NCBI RefSeq assembly: GCF_014852685.1
Contig: NZ_JACZDF010000003.1
Location: forward strand, 62,001 to 126,000
DNA from: Flavimobilis rhizosphaerae
Lineage (GTDB): Bacteria > Actinomycetota > Actinomycetes > Actinomycetales > Cellulomonadaceae
Direction: 5' to 3'
DNA length: 64,000 nucleotides
Shown here: piece after piece, positions 34,532-42,359 of the stretch
How the letters are laid out: every line of letters begins with the position of its first letter
Position numbering within the stretch: position 1 is the stretch's first letter
Notes under the pieces: model-generated
The model's database searches: none
What the model was told of the DNA's origin: nothing
Seen by the model: the letters and a program-made list of their open reading frames with translations, nothing else
Translations under genes and position numbers: made by a program

Positions 34532-36436
34532 GTGCGCACTGAACGGTGCACGCTGGCTGAGGACAGGGCGAGGTACAGGGTGACGGCAGTGGTGGGCGAC
34601 GAGCTCGATGAGGCAATGCGGTCGGCAACTGCTCTGATCGTGTCGTTGAGCGAGACGCCGGCGACCCCGAGCGAGTTCGACAAGCGAAGCTCGATCGATG
34701 CTGCCTCCGTGGGCTTCCGCGACGCCTCGTGGATCGCCGGGATCGTCGAGATCCAGGACTGGCTCCGGCTCGACGAGCCCCTTGATCTCGACGATGGCGC
34801 CAACTATGTCGTGCGCCGTCTGCTCCAGGGAATCGCGCCGTCGACGTCGCTCGACAGGCTGGTCTCAGAAGCGGACGATGCCGTTCTCACGTTGCATGGG
34901 CTCGAAGTGCTGACGTCTCACCTCGAGCGAGCCGCAGCCCTTCGTGATCGGTTCCTCGACGACCTCGAAGTTCTCGGCCGCAGCGCTGCGACAGCGGACT
35001 GGGTCACTGCGTGGGAGGAGATTGCCGAAGCCTCACTGTCAGGACCCATCCGGGCGCGCGCCACGACCTGGGCGATCCGCGACTTTGCAATCCGTGCGGA
35101 GAATGGACAGCTCGACCTGAGCCCGACGTACCAGCGCGGTGACGTGTGGCCCTCGAAGGATGCCCAGCTCCTCATCGAGTCAGTGCTTCGGGGCATCCCG
35201 CTTCCGTCGATCATCGTCCTCGACCCCCGCACTAGCTCAGCCGTCAACTACGAGGTCGTCGACGGGAAGCAGCGACTCTCGACGATTCTCAGGTTTATTG
35301 GCCGGCACCCGATCGCGCTCCAACAGCTCTCCGACCTCACCCAGGCACACCCTGCACACCCGTGGCTCGAGACGTTCTCGACCGACTATCCAGCGTTCCG
35401 TCAGCTCTGGCGTCGCGTGATGGGGCGAGCCCTCACCCTCACGCAGGAGAAGGAACTCTACTTCCCGTTCAAGCTCGCTCCCGACCTTGGCCTGTCGCAT
35501 GGCGCCTCAAGCCCACTCGCAGACTTCGCGGGTCGCTACTACACGGAGATCGCTGACGAGACGGTTGACGTCGCAGGCTCTATCGGGCCGATCCGAGAAC
35601 TCTTCGAAGGCCCGAGCGACTACCAGATCCCCGTGATCGAGTACACCGAGGCCAGCCCCCGGCAGATCCACGAGGTCTTCAACATCTACAACCGCCAGGG
35701 AAAGCACCTCAACGCTGAGGAGATCCGGAACGCGGTTTACCACGACATCCCGCTCATGCGAGTCCTGGCAACTGCAGCCGGGGACCGCACCGCACCACTG
35801 CGAGCCTCACGCTTCAACGAGAAGCCCACCGACTCCCTGTCATCGATCGAGCAGATCTTCGACGACTACGGGGTGAGCCGATCGCGGTTCAAGCGCACGA
35901 AGATCCTGTCGTGGATCATGGCGACGAGTTTGATCTCGTGCACCGGGCCCGACGGCGCCCCGCGCAGGCTTGCGACGGCGCAACAGATCAACCACCTCAT
36001 GGAAATCGCCTCGGACCCCGGCCACCCCTTGGGAGGCCGAGGCAAGGCGAGCGAGGCCGTCGGCCTTATCGCTTTTGCTCTCCAGACGCACCATGGGATG
36101 CAGAACTGGGCACCCTCGTTCCGAGGCGCCCGCGGATGGCAGGACCTCACTCTCGTGGCGAGCGTCGTACCCCTGGTACTCGCAGCCCCCGTGCTCGGTC
36201 CCGAACTCCCCGACCGGATGAGACTCCACGAGGACAGGCTCGCCGAGCTCTCCGCGACCAGTTGGTCAAAGCCACGCAAGACACAGACCAACGTGCAGTG
36301 GGAGTTCCAAGCACGAGTGGCGCTCGAGATGCTCTCGGTACTCGACGTCCCCAATGAGGCCGCGCACGTGGGCGCCGCGTCACTCTTCGGTGACACGTCG
36401 ATCCCTGGGCTGCGGGCAATCGCTTCCTCGGACTAG
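34532..36436 (+). CDS. DUF262 protein, putative defence effector
   Basis: A 634-residue protein. The first 170 residues are helical and unassigned. The DUF262 (ParB-like, GmrS-type) nucleotide-binding domain starts near 180, with SPTYQRGDVW (PTYQR at 198-202) and VVDGKQRLSTI (DGKQR at 244-248) and, later, IYNRQGKHLNAEEIRN. The C-terminal 200 residues are unassigned and show no obvious HNH (DUF1524) nuclease motif, so it looks like a GmrS-type half without GmrD. It follows the DrmB-like gene by 17 bases. The annotated GTG start lacks a clear ribosome site; a GTG near 34580 is possible. Confidence 0.82.
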   Translation: MRTERCTLAEDRARYRVTAVVGDELDEAMRSATALIVSLSETPATPSEFDKRSSIDAASVGFRDASWIAGIVEIQDWLRLDEPLDLDDGANYVVRRLLQGIAPSTSLDRLVSEADDAVLTLHGLEVLTSHLERAAALRDRFLDDLEVLGRSAATADWVTAWEEIAEASLSGPIRARATTWAIRDFAIRAENGQLDLSPTYQRGDVWPSKDAQLLIESVLRGIPLPSIIVLDPRTSSAVNYEVVDGKQRLSTILRFIGRHPIALQQLSDLTQAHPAHPWLETFSTDYPAFRQLWRRVMGRALTLTQEKELYFPFKLAPDLGLSHGASSPLADFAGRYYTEIADETVDVAGSIGPIRELFEGPSDYQIPVIEYTEASPRQIHEVFNIYNRQGKHLNAEEIRNAVYHDIPLMRVLATAAGDRTAPLRASRFNEKPTDSLSSIEQIFDDYGVSRSRFKRTKILSWIMATSLISCTGPDGAPRRLATAQQINHLMEIASDPGHPLGGRGKASEAVGLIAFALQTHHGMQNWAPSFRGARGWQDLTLVASVVPLVLAAPVLGPELPDRMRLHEDRLAELSATSWSKPRKTQTNVQWEFQARVALEMLSVLDVPNEAAHVGAASLFGDTSIPGLRAIASSD

Positions 36437-36516
36437 CGCCGAAGGAGGTGTTCGAAGAGCGATGGGCTGCGAGATCGAAGGGCTGATCGACGGGCCACCC
36501 GGCGAAGGCATCCCCG

Positions 36517-36810
36517 CTAGAGCAGTTTCTTGATAGCAGTCAAGATCTGCTTCAATCCGTCCAGAGTCACGGTTCCTCCGCCCCCCGACGGCGTCAATCG
36601 GCTATCAAAAAGATCCGCGCGGTACGGGAGGTTCGCTTTGGTGACGATTCTCTGCGCCAATTCGGGCATGCTGCCGATGTGGTCAATCCCCAGCCTCTTG
36701 GAGACGTCCACAAAGAGACTCTTGTATACCGAAGACCCAACACCGAGGCCAGGGTCAGAGACTCCCACCAAGTGCGCGATCGATGTAATCAGCGCTCGCT
36801 TTCCGCTCAT
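36517..36810 (-). CDS. Stand-alone copy of a restriction-enzyme repeat domain, putative regulator
   Basis: A 97-residue protein whose whole length aligns with the two N-terminal repeats of the restriction enzyme encoded next door: all have I..I..L.G followed by a basic helical stretch and end with a VTLDGL or ISLLGLN motif and a helix (GTVTLDGLKQILTAIKKLL here). It is divergent from that gene across 127 bases. The region is visibly less GC-rich than its surroundings. It could be a DNA-binding controller of the restriction system, an inhibitor, or a remnant of a second enzyme. It has its own start and stop, with only a weak ribosome site. Confidence 0.65.
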   Translation of the reverse strand: MSGKRALITSIAHLVGVSDPGLGVGSSVYKSLFVDVSKRLGIDHIGSMPELAQRIVTKANLPYRADLFDSRLTPSGGGGTVTLDGLKQILTAIKKLL

Positions 36811-36936
36811 TCGTCTAACCTATCCCAGAGGCCTACCAGCCCGATAGTCGTCGGGCAGGCGCACAACCAACGGCCGCCAGAGTGACGGTCCACTCGGATC
36901 GCACAGCACCGGGCCGACCGACAGGGGAAGATCCAG

Positions 36937-38358
36937 ATGGCCGTCGAGGATAAGGCGCAGCCACGGAGCCACCGCCCCGCCTCCAGCCCCGCCGAGGCGA
37001 TCCTCCGTCTTCACACACTCACTGGCACCGCGCCGAGCACGCGCGGCGAGAAGCGTGCGCTCGTCGCGCTCAGTGACGCCATGGGCCTCTACGCGGAGAT
37101 GACTGTCACCACCGCTCACCTCGGCGAGGTCATCGCGTCCGCATTCGACATCCCGTGGATCGCCGAGCTCCACACGCACAGGAACACAGTCACGCTCGAC
37201 GGCCTCAACCACCTTCTCGAGGCCGCGACTGACGCCCGGCGGATCGGCGCGCTCCGCCCGCTCCCACCGAAGGCCACCGCGACCCTAGTCGGGCTCGAGT
37301 GGGCGGGCTTTCAGCCGGCGATCTCCAAGATCGAGGCCGTCACGCGCATCGCAGCGCTCACGGGCGCTCCGCGCGAGACTCTCGGGCCGGGCAGCAAGGA
37401 GCGGAAGTCGGTTCTCACGAACCTCGCCGACCGTCTCCTGCCTGGAGTCGCGCTCGACAGGTCGACAAAGACGCGGCTCGGCCGGAGCCTCGCCGAGGCG
37501 CTCGAGGTCGGCTGGACCGACGAGTGCAGCTCGACCGGCGAGACGATCTCGCTGCTCGGGCTCAACACGATCCTCGCCGGAGCCGAACGCCGGCTGGGCA
37601 GGCTCGGGTCCTCGCTCGCCACGAGCATGGTCACGGACGCCGAGGCCGAGGGGGATGCCCTCGCGGCCGCGCTCGCGTCGGAGATCCGTCGCTGGCCGTG
37701 GGACGGCCGCGACGCCATCACCTGGCTGCGCAGCAACGGCCTCCGTGGGGCCAACGACAACGAGTGGCAGGGCTTCTACTTCGAGGCCCGAGCGATCCTC
37801 ACGCTAGAGAAGCTCTTCCCGCCGCCCGCAGATCCCCCGCGAGCACAGTTTGGCGCGACGACCTTCGACTACACGCTCTACAGGGCGTGGGACCTCAAGG
37901 CGCACACCGCGGTGCAGCAGTTCCCGACCGAGGGCCGGGAGACGCGCGAGCCGTCGACGGTCGTCCTCAACGACCAGGAGGCGATCCGCACGTCCGTGGC
38001 CGAGCAGGGCCTCGGGTTCATCATCATGTCTGGCACAGCGGTCATGGACGAGGACGGCGAGTTCGTCGAGTGGCAGCGCGAGCAGAAGGCACTCGCCGGT
38101 GTGAAGACCGCGCGCTCCAACAGCGGACGGTCGCGCATGCGCAAGGCCGCGTTCGTCCCGACCCGGATCGAGTGCTTCTGGATCCCGGACACACCGACGC
38201 TCGACGCGGCAATCGCTGCGGGCGCGCTCAAGCACCAGTCGCAGGGCCGGCAGGCACCCGTCGGAGACGCGGCGACCGGCCGGGAACGGCGGCCCAAGTA
38301 CTCGATGAACCTCGCCCTCGCGCGCGAGCGGCTGCTCATCTCGTCGCACTCGGTGTAG
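36937..38358 (+). CDS. Putative type II restriction endonuclease (PD-(D/E)XK type)
   Basis: A 473-residue protein without a family I can name. Two related repeats of about 85 residues (about 18-100 and 128-218) end in NTVTLDGLNHLL and ETISLLGLNTIL and look like DNA-recognition modules. The following domain has the pattern of a PD-(D/E)XK nuclease: glutamate 283 in QGFYFEARAIL, aspartate 311 in TTFDYTLY and D319-x-K321 in AWDLKAH. It is followed by a C5 methylase and a Vsr nuclease gene in the same direction, the usual order of a type II system, so it is the expected restriction subunit. Confidence 0.72.
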   Translation: MAVEDKAQPRSHRPASSPAEAILRLHTLTGTAPSTRGEKRALVALSDAMGLYAEMTVTTAHLGEVIASAFDIPWIAELHTHRNTVTLDGLNHLLEAATDARRIGALRPLPPKATATLVGLEWAGFQPAISKIEAVTRIAALTGAPRETLGPGSKERKSVLTNLADRLLPGVALDRSTKTRLGRSLAEALEVGWTDECSSTGETISLLGLNTILAGAERRLGRLGSSLATSMVTDAEAEGDALAAALASEIRRWPWDGRDAITWLRSNGLRGANDNEWQGFYFEARAILTLEKLFPPPADPPRAQFGATTFDYTLYRAWDLKAHTAVQQFPTEGRETREPSTVVLNDQEAIRTSVAEQGLGFIIMSGTAVMDEDGEFVEWQREQKALAGVKTARSNSGRSRMRKAAFVPTRIECFWIPDTPTLDAAIAAGALKHQSQGRQAPVGDAATGRERRPKYSMNLALARERLLISSHSV

Positions 38359-38455
38359 GCGCTAAGATCCGCGCCCTCCGTGCCGACGTGGCGAGCGCCA
38401 CGCACAGGGGGATGACTTTCTGTGGACGACGCGACTAGCCTCGAAAAAGCTGCTA

Positions 38456-38470
38456 AGCTGAGCTTCAGCT
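38456..38470. promoter_or_regulatory. Palindrome upstream of C5 methylase gene
   Basis: AGCTGAGCTTCAGCT, an inverted repeat of AGCTG/CAGCT around AGCTT, lies 60 bases before the methylase start in the gap after the restriction gene. It could be a methylase or controller binding site, or the system's own recognition-like sequence. Weak evidence. Confidence 0.35.
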
Positions 38471-38530
38471 CGTACACCTGTTCAGCTGCTCGCTCCGTGC
38501 GACCGCCGCTCCACCGCCTCGGAGACAGTC

Positions 38531-39934
38531 ATGCCCACCGCCCCCACCTCGGCTTTCGCCTACATCGACCTGTTCGCAGGCATCGGCGGGTTCGCGGCCG
38601 CCCTCGAGTCGTTCGGCGGGACGGGCGTCTACTCGGTCGAGATCGACGAGGCCGCGGCGGCGGTCTACGAGCGCAACTGGGGCCACTCACCTCTCGGCGA
38701 CATCACCAAGGTCGCGAACGACGAGGTCATGGCTGTTCCCGCTCACGACATCCTCGCAGCAGGCTTCCCGTGCCAACCGTTCTCGAAGTCGGGTGCGCAG
38801 CGCGGCATGGACGAGACCCGCGGCACGCTGTTCTTCAACATCATGAAGATCATCGAGGCGCACCACCCGACGGTCGTCATCCTCGAGAACGTCCGGAACC
38901 TCGCCGGCCCCCGCCACCGCCACGAGTGGGAGGTCATCATCGACCTCCTCCGCGCCGAGGGCTACCGCGTCTCCGAGGCACCCGCCGTCTTCTCGCCGCA
39001 CCTGCTCCCGCTCGAGCGCGGCGGTCGCCCGCAGGTCCGTGAGCGCGTGTTCATCACCGCGACGTACGACCCGGACCACATCCTCGACCACGACGACGTC
39101 CCGGTCCCCGTCAAGCACCTCTCCGAGCGGGGCGACGAGGAGTGGGACCTCACGCAGGACCTGCCGCTCGCGACCGAGGTCGACGACCCCCGCTACGCAC
39201 TCTCCGCTGACGAGATCAAGTGGATCGACGCTTGGGACGACTTCGTCCAGCGCATCTGGGAGGCCGAGCGCGAGAAGCACGGCGACGCTGCGAAGCTCCC
39301 CGGCTTCCCCATCTGGTTCGACGAGTGGGCAGACCTCGACACCCTGAAGATCGACGTCGGCGTCCCCGCATGGAAGGCCAACTTCCTGCGCAAGAACGCC
39401 GAGCTCTACACCCGGCACAAGGACATCCTCGACGCCTGGGGCACGCGCCACCGCGTCCACGAGTTCCCGCCGTCGCGCCGCAAACTCGAGTGGCAGGCAC
39501 AGGGCGCGGCATCCCTCTGGGACTGCGCGCTGCAGCTGCGGCCGTCGGGCATCCGCGCCAAGCGGATGACGCATCTGCCGGCGCTCGTCGCCATCACGCA
39601 GACACCGATCCTCGGTCCGCTCCGCCGCCGGCTCACGCCCCAGGAGGCGGCTGGCCTCCAAGGGCTGCCGGCGAAGTTCGATTTTGGCACCCAGCGGGAT
39701 GCGCAGACGTACAAGCAGCTCGGCAACGGTGTGTCCGTCGGCGCCGTCTGGCACGTCCTCAAGGCACACGTCGAGCGCGACGCGGCGATTCTCGAGACCA
39801 CCGAGGCCGGGCGCACCATCCTCAAGGCTGTCCGAGACGACGCACCCAAGACGCCCGACGAGGTCCTTCCTATCGCCCTGGCTCGCGGACAGCAGCGCTA
39901 CGCCGACCGCAACGCCGAGACGCGACTGCTGTGA
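38531..39934 (+). CDS. C5 cytosine-specific DNA methyltransferase of type II system
   Basis: A 467-residue C5 methylase. Motif I IDLFAGIGG (12-20), motif IV GFPCQPFS with catalytic cysteine 81, motif VI ILENVRNL, motif VIII PQVRERVFI and motif X YKQLGNGVSVGAVW. A target-recognition region of about 200 residues lies between VIII and IX. It is preceded by the putative restriction enzyme and its stop overlaps the Vsr start by four bases (GTGA). It presumably protects host sites from that enzyme. It is not closely similar to the 506-residue methylase at 21446. Confidence 0.92.
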   Translation: MPTAPTSAFAYIDLFAGIGGFAAALESFGGTGVYSVEIDEAAAAVYERNWGHSPLGDITKVANDEVMAVPAHDILAAGFPCQPFSKSGAQRGMDETRGTLFFNIMKIIEAHHPTVVILENVRNLAGPRHRHEWEVIIDLLRAEGYRVSEAPAVFSPHLLPLERGGRPQVRERVFITATYDPDHILDHDDVPVPVKHLSERGDEEWDLTQDLPLATEVDDPRYALSADEIKWIDAWDDFVQRIWEAEREKHGDAAKLPGFPIWFDEWADLDTLKIDVGVPAWKANFLRKNAELYTRHKDILDAWGTRHRVHEFPPSRRKLEWQAQGAASLWDCALQLRPSGIRAKRMTHLPALVAITQTPILGPLRRRLTPQEAAGLQGLPAKFDFGTQRDAQTYKQLGNGVSVGAVWHVLKAHVERDAAILETTEAGRTILKAVRDDAPKTPDEVLPIALARGQQRYADRNAETRLL

Positions 39935-40374
39935 CCTCGGCGGCGGTGCCGCAGCACGTCCCCGCGCACCCCGGTGCGAGCGGGCCCGCCGTCTCCGCCC
40001 GCATGTCCGCCGCCCGCCGGCGTGACACCGCCCCTGAGCTCGCACTGCGCCGCGCGCTGCACGCACGCGGTCTCCGCTACCGGGTCACCTACCCGGTCCC
40101 CGGCAACCGTCGGCGCACGATCGATGTCGCATTCACGCGCGCGAAAGTCGCGGTGTTCGTCGACGGCTGCTTCTGGCACGGCTGCCCCGAGCACGGCACA
40201 CAACCGCACGCCAACGCCGGCTGGTGGGCGACGAAGCTCGCGGCCAACGCAGCCCGCGACCGCGACACCGACCGCCTGCTCACGGACGCGGGCTGGACCG
40301 TCGTCCGGGTGTGGGAGCACGAGGACCCCGACACGGCGGCGGACCACATCCGCATCGTCGTCTCAGCGAAGTAG
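39931..40374 (+). CDS. vsr: Very-short-patch-repair (Vsr) DNA mismatch endonuclease
   Basis: A 147-residue nuclease that nicks beside T:G mismatches arising from deamination of 5-methylcytosine. The fold is marked by RRRDTAPELALRRALHARGL, IDVAFTRAKVAVFVDGCFWH, GCPEHG, NAGWWATKLAANAARDRDTD and GWTVVRVWEHED, with the catalytic aspartate in IDVAF and the zinc-site residues around CFWHGC. GTG at 39931 overlaps the methylase stop (GTGA), coupling repair to methylation. The N-terminal 25 residues are a variable leader. Confidence 0.93.
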   Translation: MTSAAVPQHVPAHPGASGPAVSARMSAARRRDTAPELALRRALHARGLRYRVTYPVPGNRRRTIDVAFTRAKVAVFVDGCFWHGCPEHGTQPHANAGWWATKLAANAARDRDTDRLLTDAGWTVVRVWEHEDPDTAADHIRIVVSAK

Positions 40375-40385
40375 GCGGCATGGGT

Positions 40386-40428
40386 CGACCCCGGTACCGA
40401 TGATTCCCCACCACCGGCACCGGGGTCG
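40386..40428. terminator. Bidirectional terminator of defence island end
   Basis: CGACCCCGGT and ACCGGGGTCG form a ten-pair stem over a longer internal loop, between the Vsr stop and the stop of a convergent small gene. Confidence 0.7.
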
Positions 40429-40440
40429 TTCGATCGGCTT

Positions 40441-40596
40441 CTAGCCGAGGTTCTTGCAGATCTTGCACAGCGGGTATCCGCCGGTGCCGGAGACCTTGTT
40501 GTAGGACGGGATCTGCTTGCCCGAGACGCAGTCGTCGTGATCGTGGTGCACGTCCGGATCACTGATGTTGCTCGAGTGGTATGCACGAACCTTCAT
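40441..40596 (-). CDS. Small cysteine/histidine-rich protein
   Basis: A 51-residue protein with a histidine/aspartate-rich segment (DPDVHHDHDDCVSGKQIP) and a C-terminal CKICKN, giving three cysteines that could bind zinc. ATG at 40596 follows GGGAGGTG by seven bases, a strong ribosome site, so I regard it as a real gene. I do not recognise the family. Confidence 0.72.
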   Translation of the reverse strand: MKVRAYHSSNISDPDVHHDHDDCVSGKQIPSYNKVSGTGGYPLCKICKNLG

Positions 40597-40817
40597 GGTG
40601 TTCACCTCCCTTCGTCGTGGAGATCCCGACCATGTCACCAGCGTCCGACATTCCGCGCGGTGCGCAGCGAGGTGACGACTCGCGCCTATCGGCTCGTAGC
40701 GCCTCTGCTCATTGCATGAGAGTGCGACGGGCGTCGTCGCTGCATGGCGTCTACCCCCTCGGCGTCACGACAACCCGCTTCACGATCAACCAAGCCTCAG
40801 CCCGCAGCATCACGACG

Positions 40818-41021
40818 ATGCGCGCCCTGCGCCGCCTCTTCCGCACCGGCAACCTCCACGCGCGCGCCTCCGGCGAGCTCGCAACGCTCACCGACGCCGT
40901 CACCGGCACCGAGATCGCCACCTACTACTCGTGCGCGATCTGCCTGGATGTCTTCGAGGACCTGTCGTGCCCCAACGCCAAGGACTGGTGCATTGACTGC
41001 TGCCCCGAACCTCACCCCTGA
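40818..41021 (+). CDS. Small RING-like cysteine-rich protein
   Basis: A 67-residue protein with CAICLDVFEDLSCPNAKDWC followed by IDCC, a C-x2-C ... C ... C-x2-CC array that resembles a zinc knuckle. The ATG at 40818 has no good ribosome site, and the frame is open further upstream, so both start and reality are uncertain. Function unknown. The 180 bases before it hold nothing clear. Confidence 0.45.
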   Translation: MRALRRLFRTGNLHARASGELATLTDAVTGTEIATYYSCAICLDVFEDLSCPNAKDWCIDCCPEPHP

Positions 41022-41119
41022 CCAGCAAACCCCCCAGGCAGGTCCTGCAACCCTCATCAGCCCCGGCACGCTGCCGTTACGCTCGCGCCGTCGCTGTCGG
41101 ACAGATTTCAGGGGCTGTC

Positions 41120-42335
41120 ATGCTGCAGAGGATCAGGGTTGTCGTCACTCGTTCGGTTGCGCTCGTCGCGGCGTCGGCGCTCGCGCTGACGCTCGGCCTC
41201 GTGGCGGCGCCGTCGGCCGTCGCTGCTGACGGCGCGACCACGTCCGTCACGGGCACGGTCGTGGACACGTCCGGAGATCCGATCGCCGGCGCCCAGGTCA
41301 CCGCGTACACGCGCGACGCAGCACTCGACCCGTGGCGCGTCTCGACCACCACGACGACGGACGCCGTGGGCCGCTACGAGCTCACGCCCCTGCCCGTCGG
41401 GCAGACCCTGCGGATCGGCTTCACCCACGACGACTTCCAGGCCACGTTCTACGACGGTTCCGACATCATCGAGGCCGCCGCCGACGTCCTCACGGCGGCC
41501 GAGCCGACCGTCCTCGGGGCGACGACGCTCACGCCCGGGGCCCACCTCACCGGCCGCGTCGTCGACGACACGGGCACGCCCGTCGTCGGCGCGAGCGTCA
41601 CCACGTACGTGTGGAACGGCGCGGCCTGGCAGGACGTCGGCACCGTCGACGTCGACGACGTCGGCATCTTCACGGTGACGGACCTCGTGCTCGACGGCCG
41701 CTACCGGCTCGAGATCGTCGGCCCCTGGGACTCCCCGTTCCTGCCCGCCAACCTCGGCGGCGCCTGGGGCAGCGACGACGCCGACGCGATCGTCACCACC
41801 CAGCCCTCAACATCGGTCGGCGACGTGGTGCTCACCCGCGCGACGACGATCTCCGGGCGCGCCACGACCGACGGCACCACCGGCCTCCAGGGCGTCGGCG
41901 TCACGGCCTACACGCGCGACGACAACGGCGACCTCGTCTGGACGGAGTCCGCGACGACCGAGGCCGACGGGTCGTTCACCATCGAGCGCCTCACCCCGGG
42001 AAAGTCGTACGACGAAGTCGCGGACGTTCAAGGTCGTCAAGACCAAGCCCAAGGCGACCGCGAAGGTCAGTGGGAAGTCCTTCAAGAAGAGCCCCCGGCC
42101 CAAGGCCACCGTGACCCTCGGCCGACTCACCACCGGCGGGTACGCGACCGGCAAATTCAAGGTGTACGTGCGCACAAAGGTCGTCACGACCGTGACCCTC
42201 TAGTCGCGGCACAAGGGCAAGATCACAGTGACGCTGCCGAAGGCAGTACGCCCCGTCGATCAAGCTCAAGGTTGTCCTCACGGACTCGTCGACCGTCAGC
42301 TCGTCGACGTCGAAGACGGGGACGGTCGAGACCCG
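41120..42335 (+). pseudogene. Decayed secreted repeat protein (frameshifts and stop)
   Basis: The first 300 codons encode a signal peptide (ending AVAA) and three carboxypeptidase-regulatory-like beta repeats (beginning SVTGTVVDTSGDPIAGAQVT, HLTGRVVDDTGTPVVGASVT and TISGRATTDGTTGLQGVGVT). At about 42012 the frame is lost just after LTPGKSY. The lysine-rich tail (SRTFKVVKTKPKATAKVSGK) continues in another frame to a TAG at 42201, then SRHKGKITVTLPKA, and after a further shift near 42247 YAPSIKLKVVLTDSST. Three lesions in 250 bases indicate a pseudogene, though the intact N-terminal repeats could still be expressed. Confidence 0.8.
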
Positions 42336-42359
42336 CCGCCGACGGCCACGATCACGACC

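Noticed and set aside
20358-40428. Defence island as an integrated prophage or conjugative element
   Set aside because: No integrase, attachment-site repeats, tRNA junction, capsid or transfer genes were found at either edge; only gene content and local composition suggest transfer.
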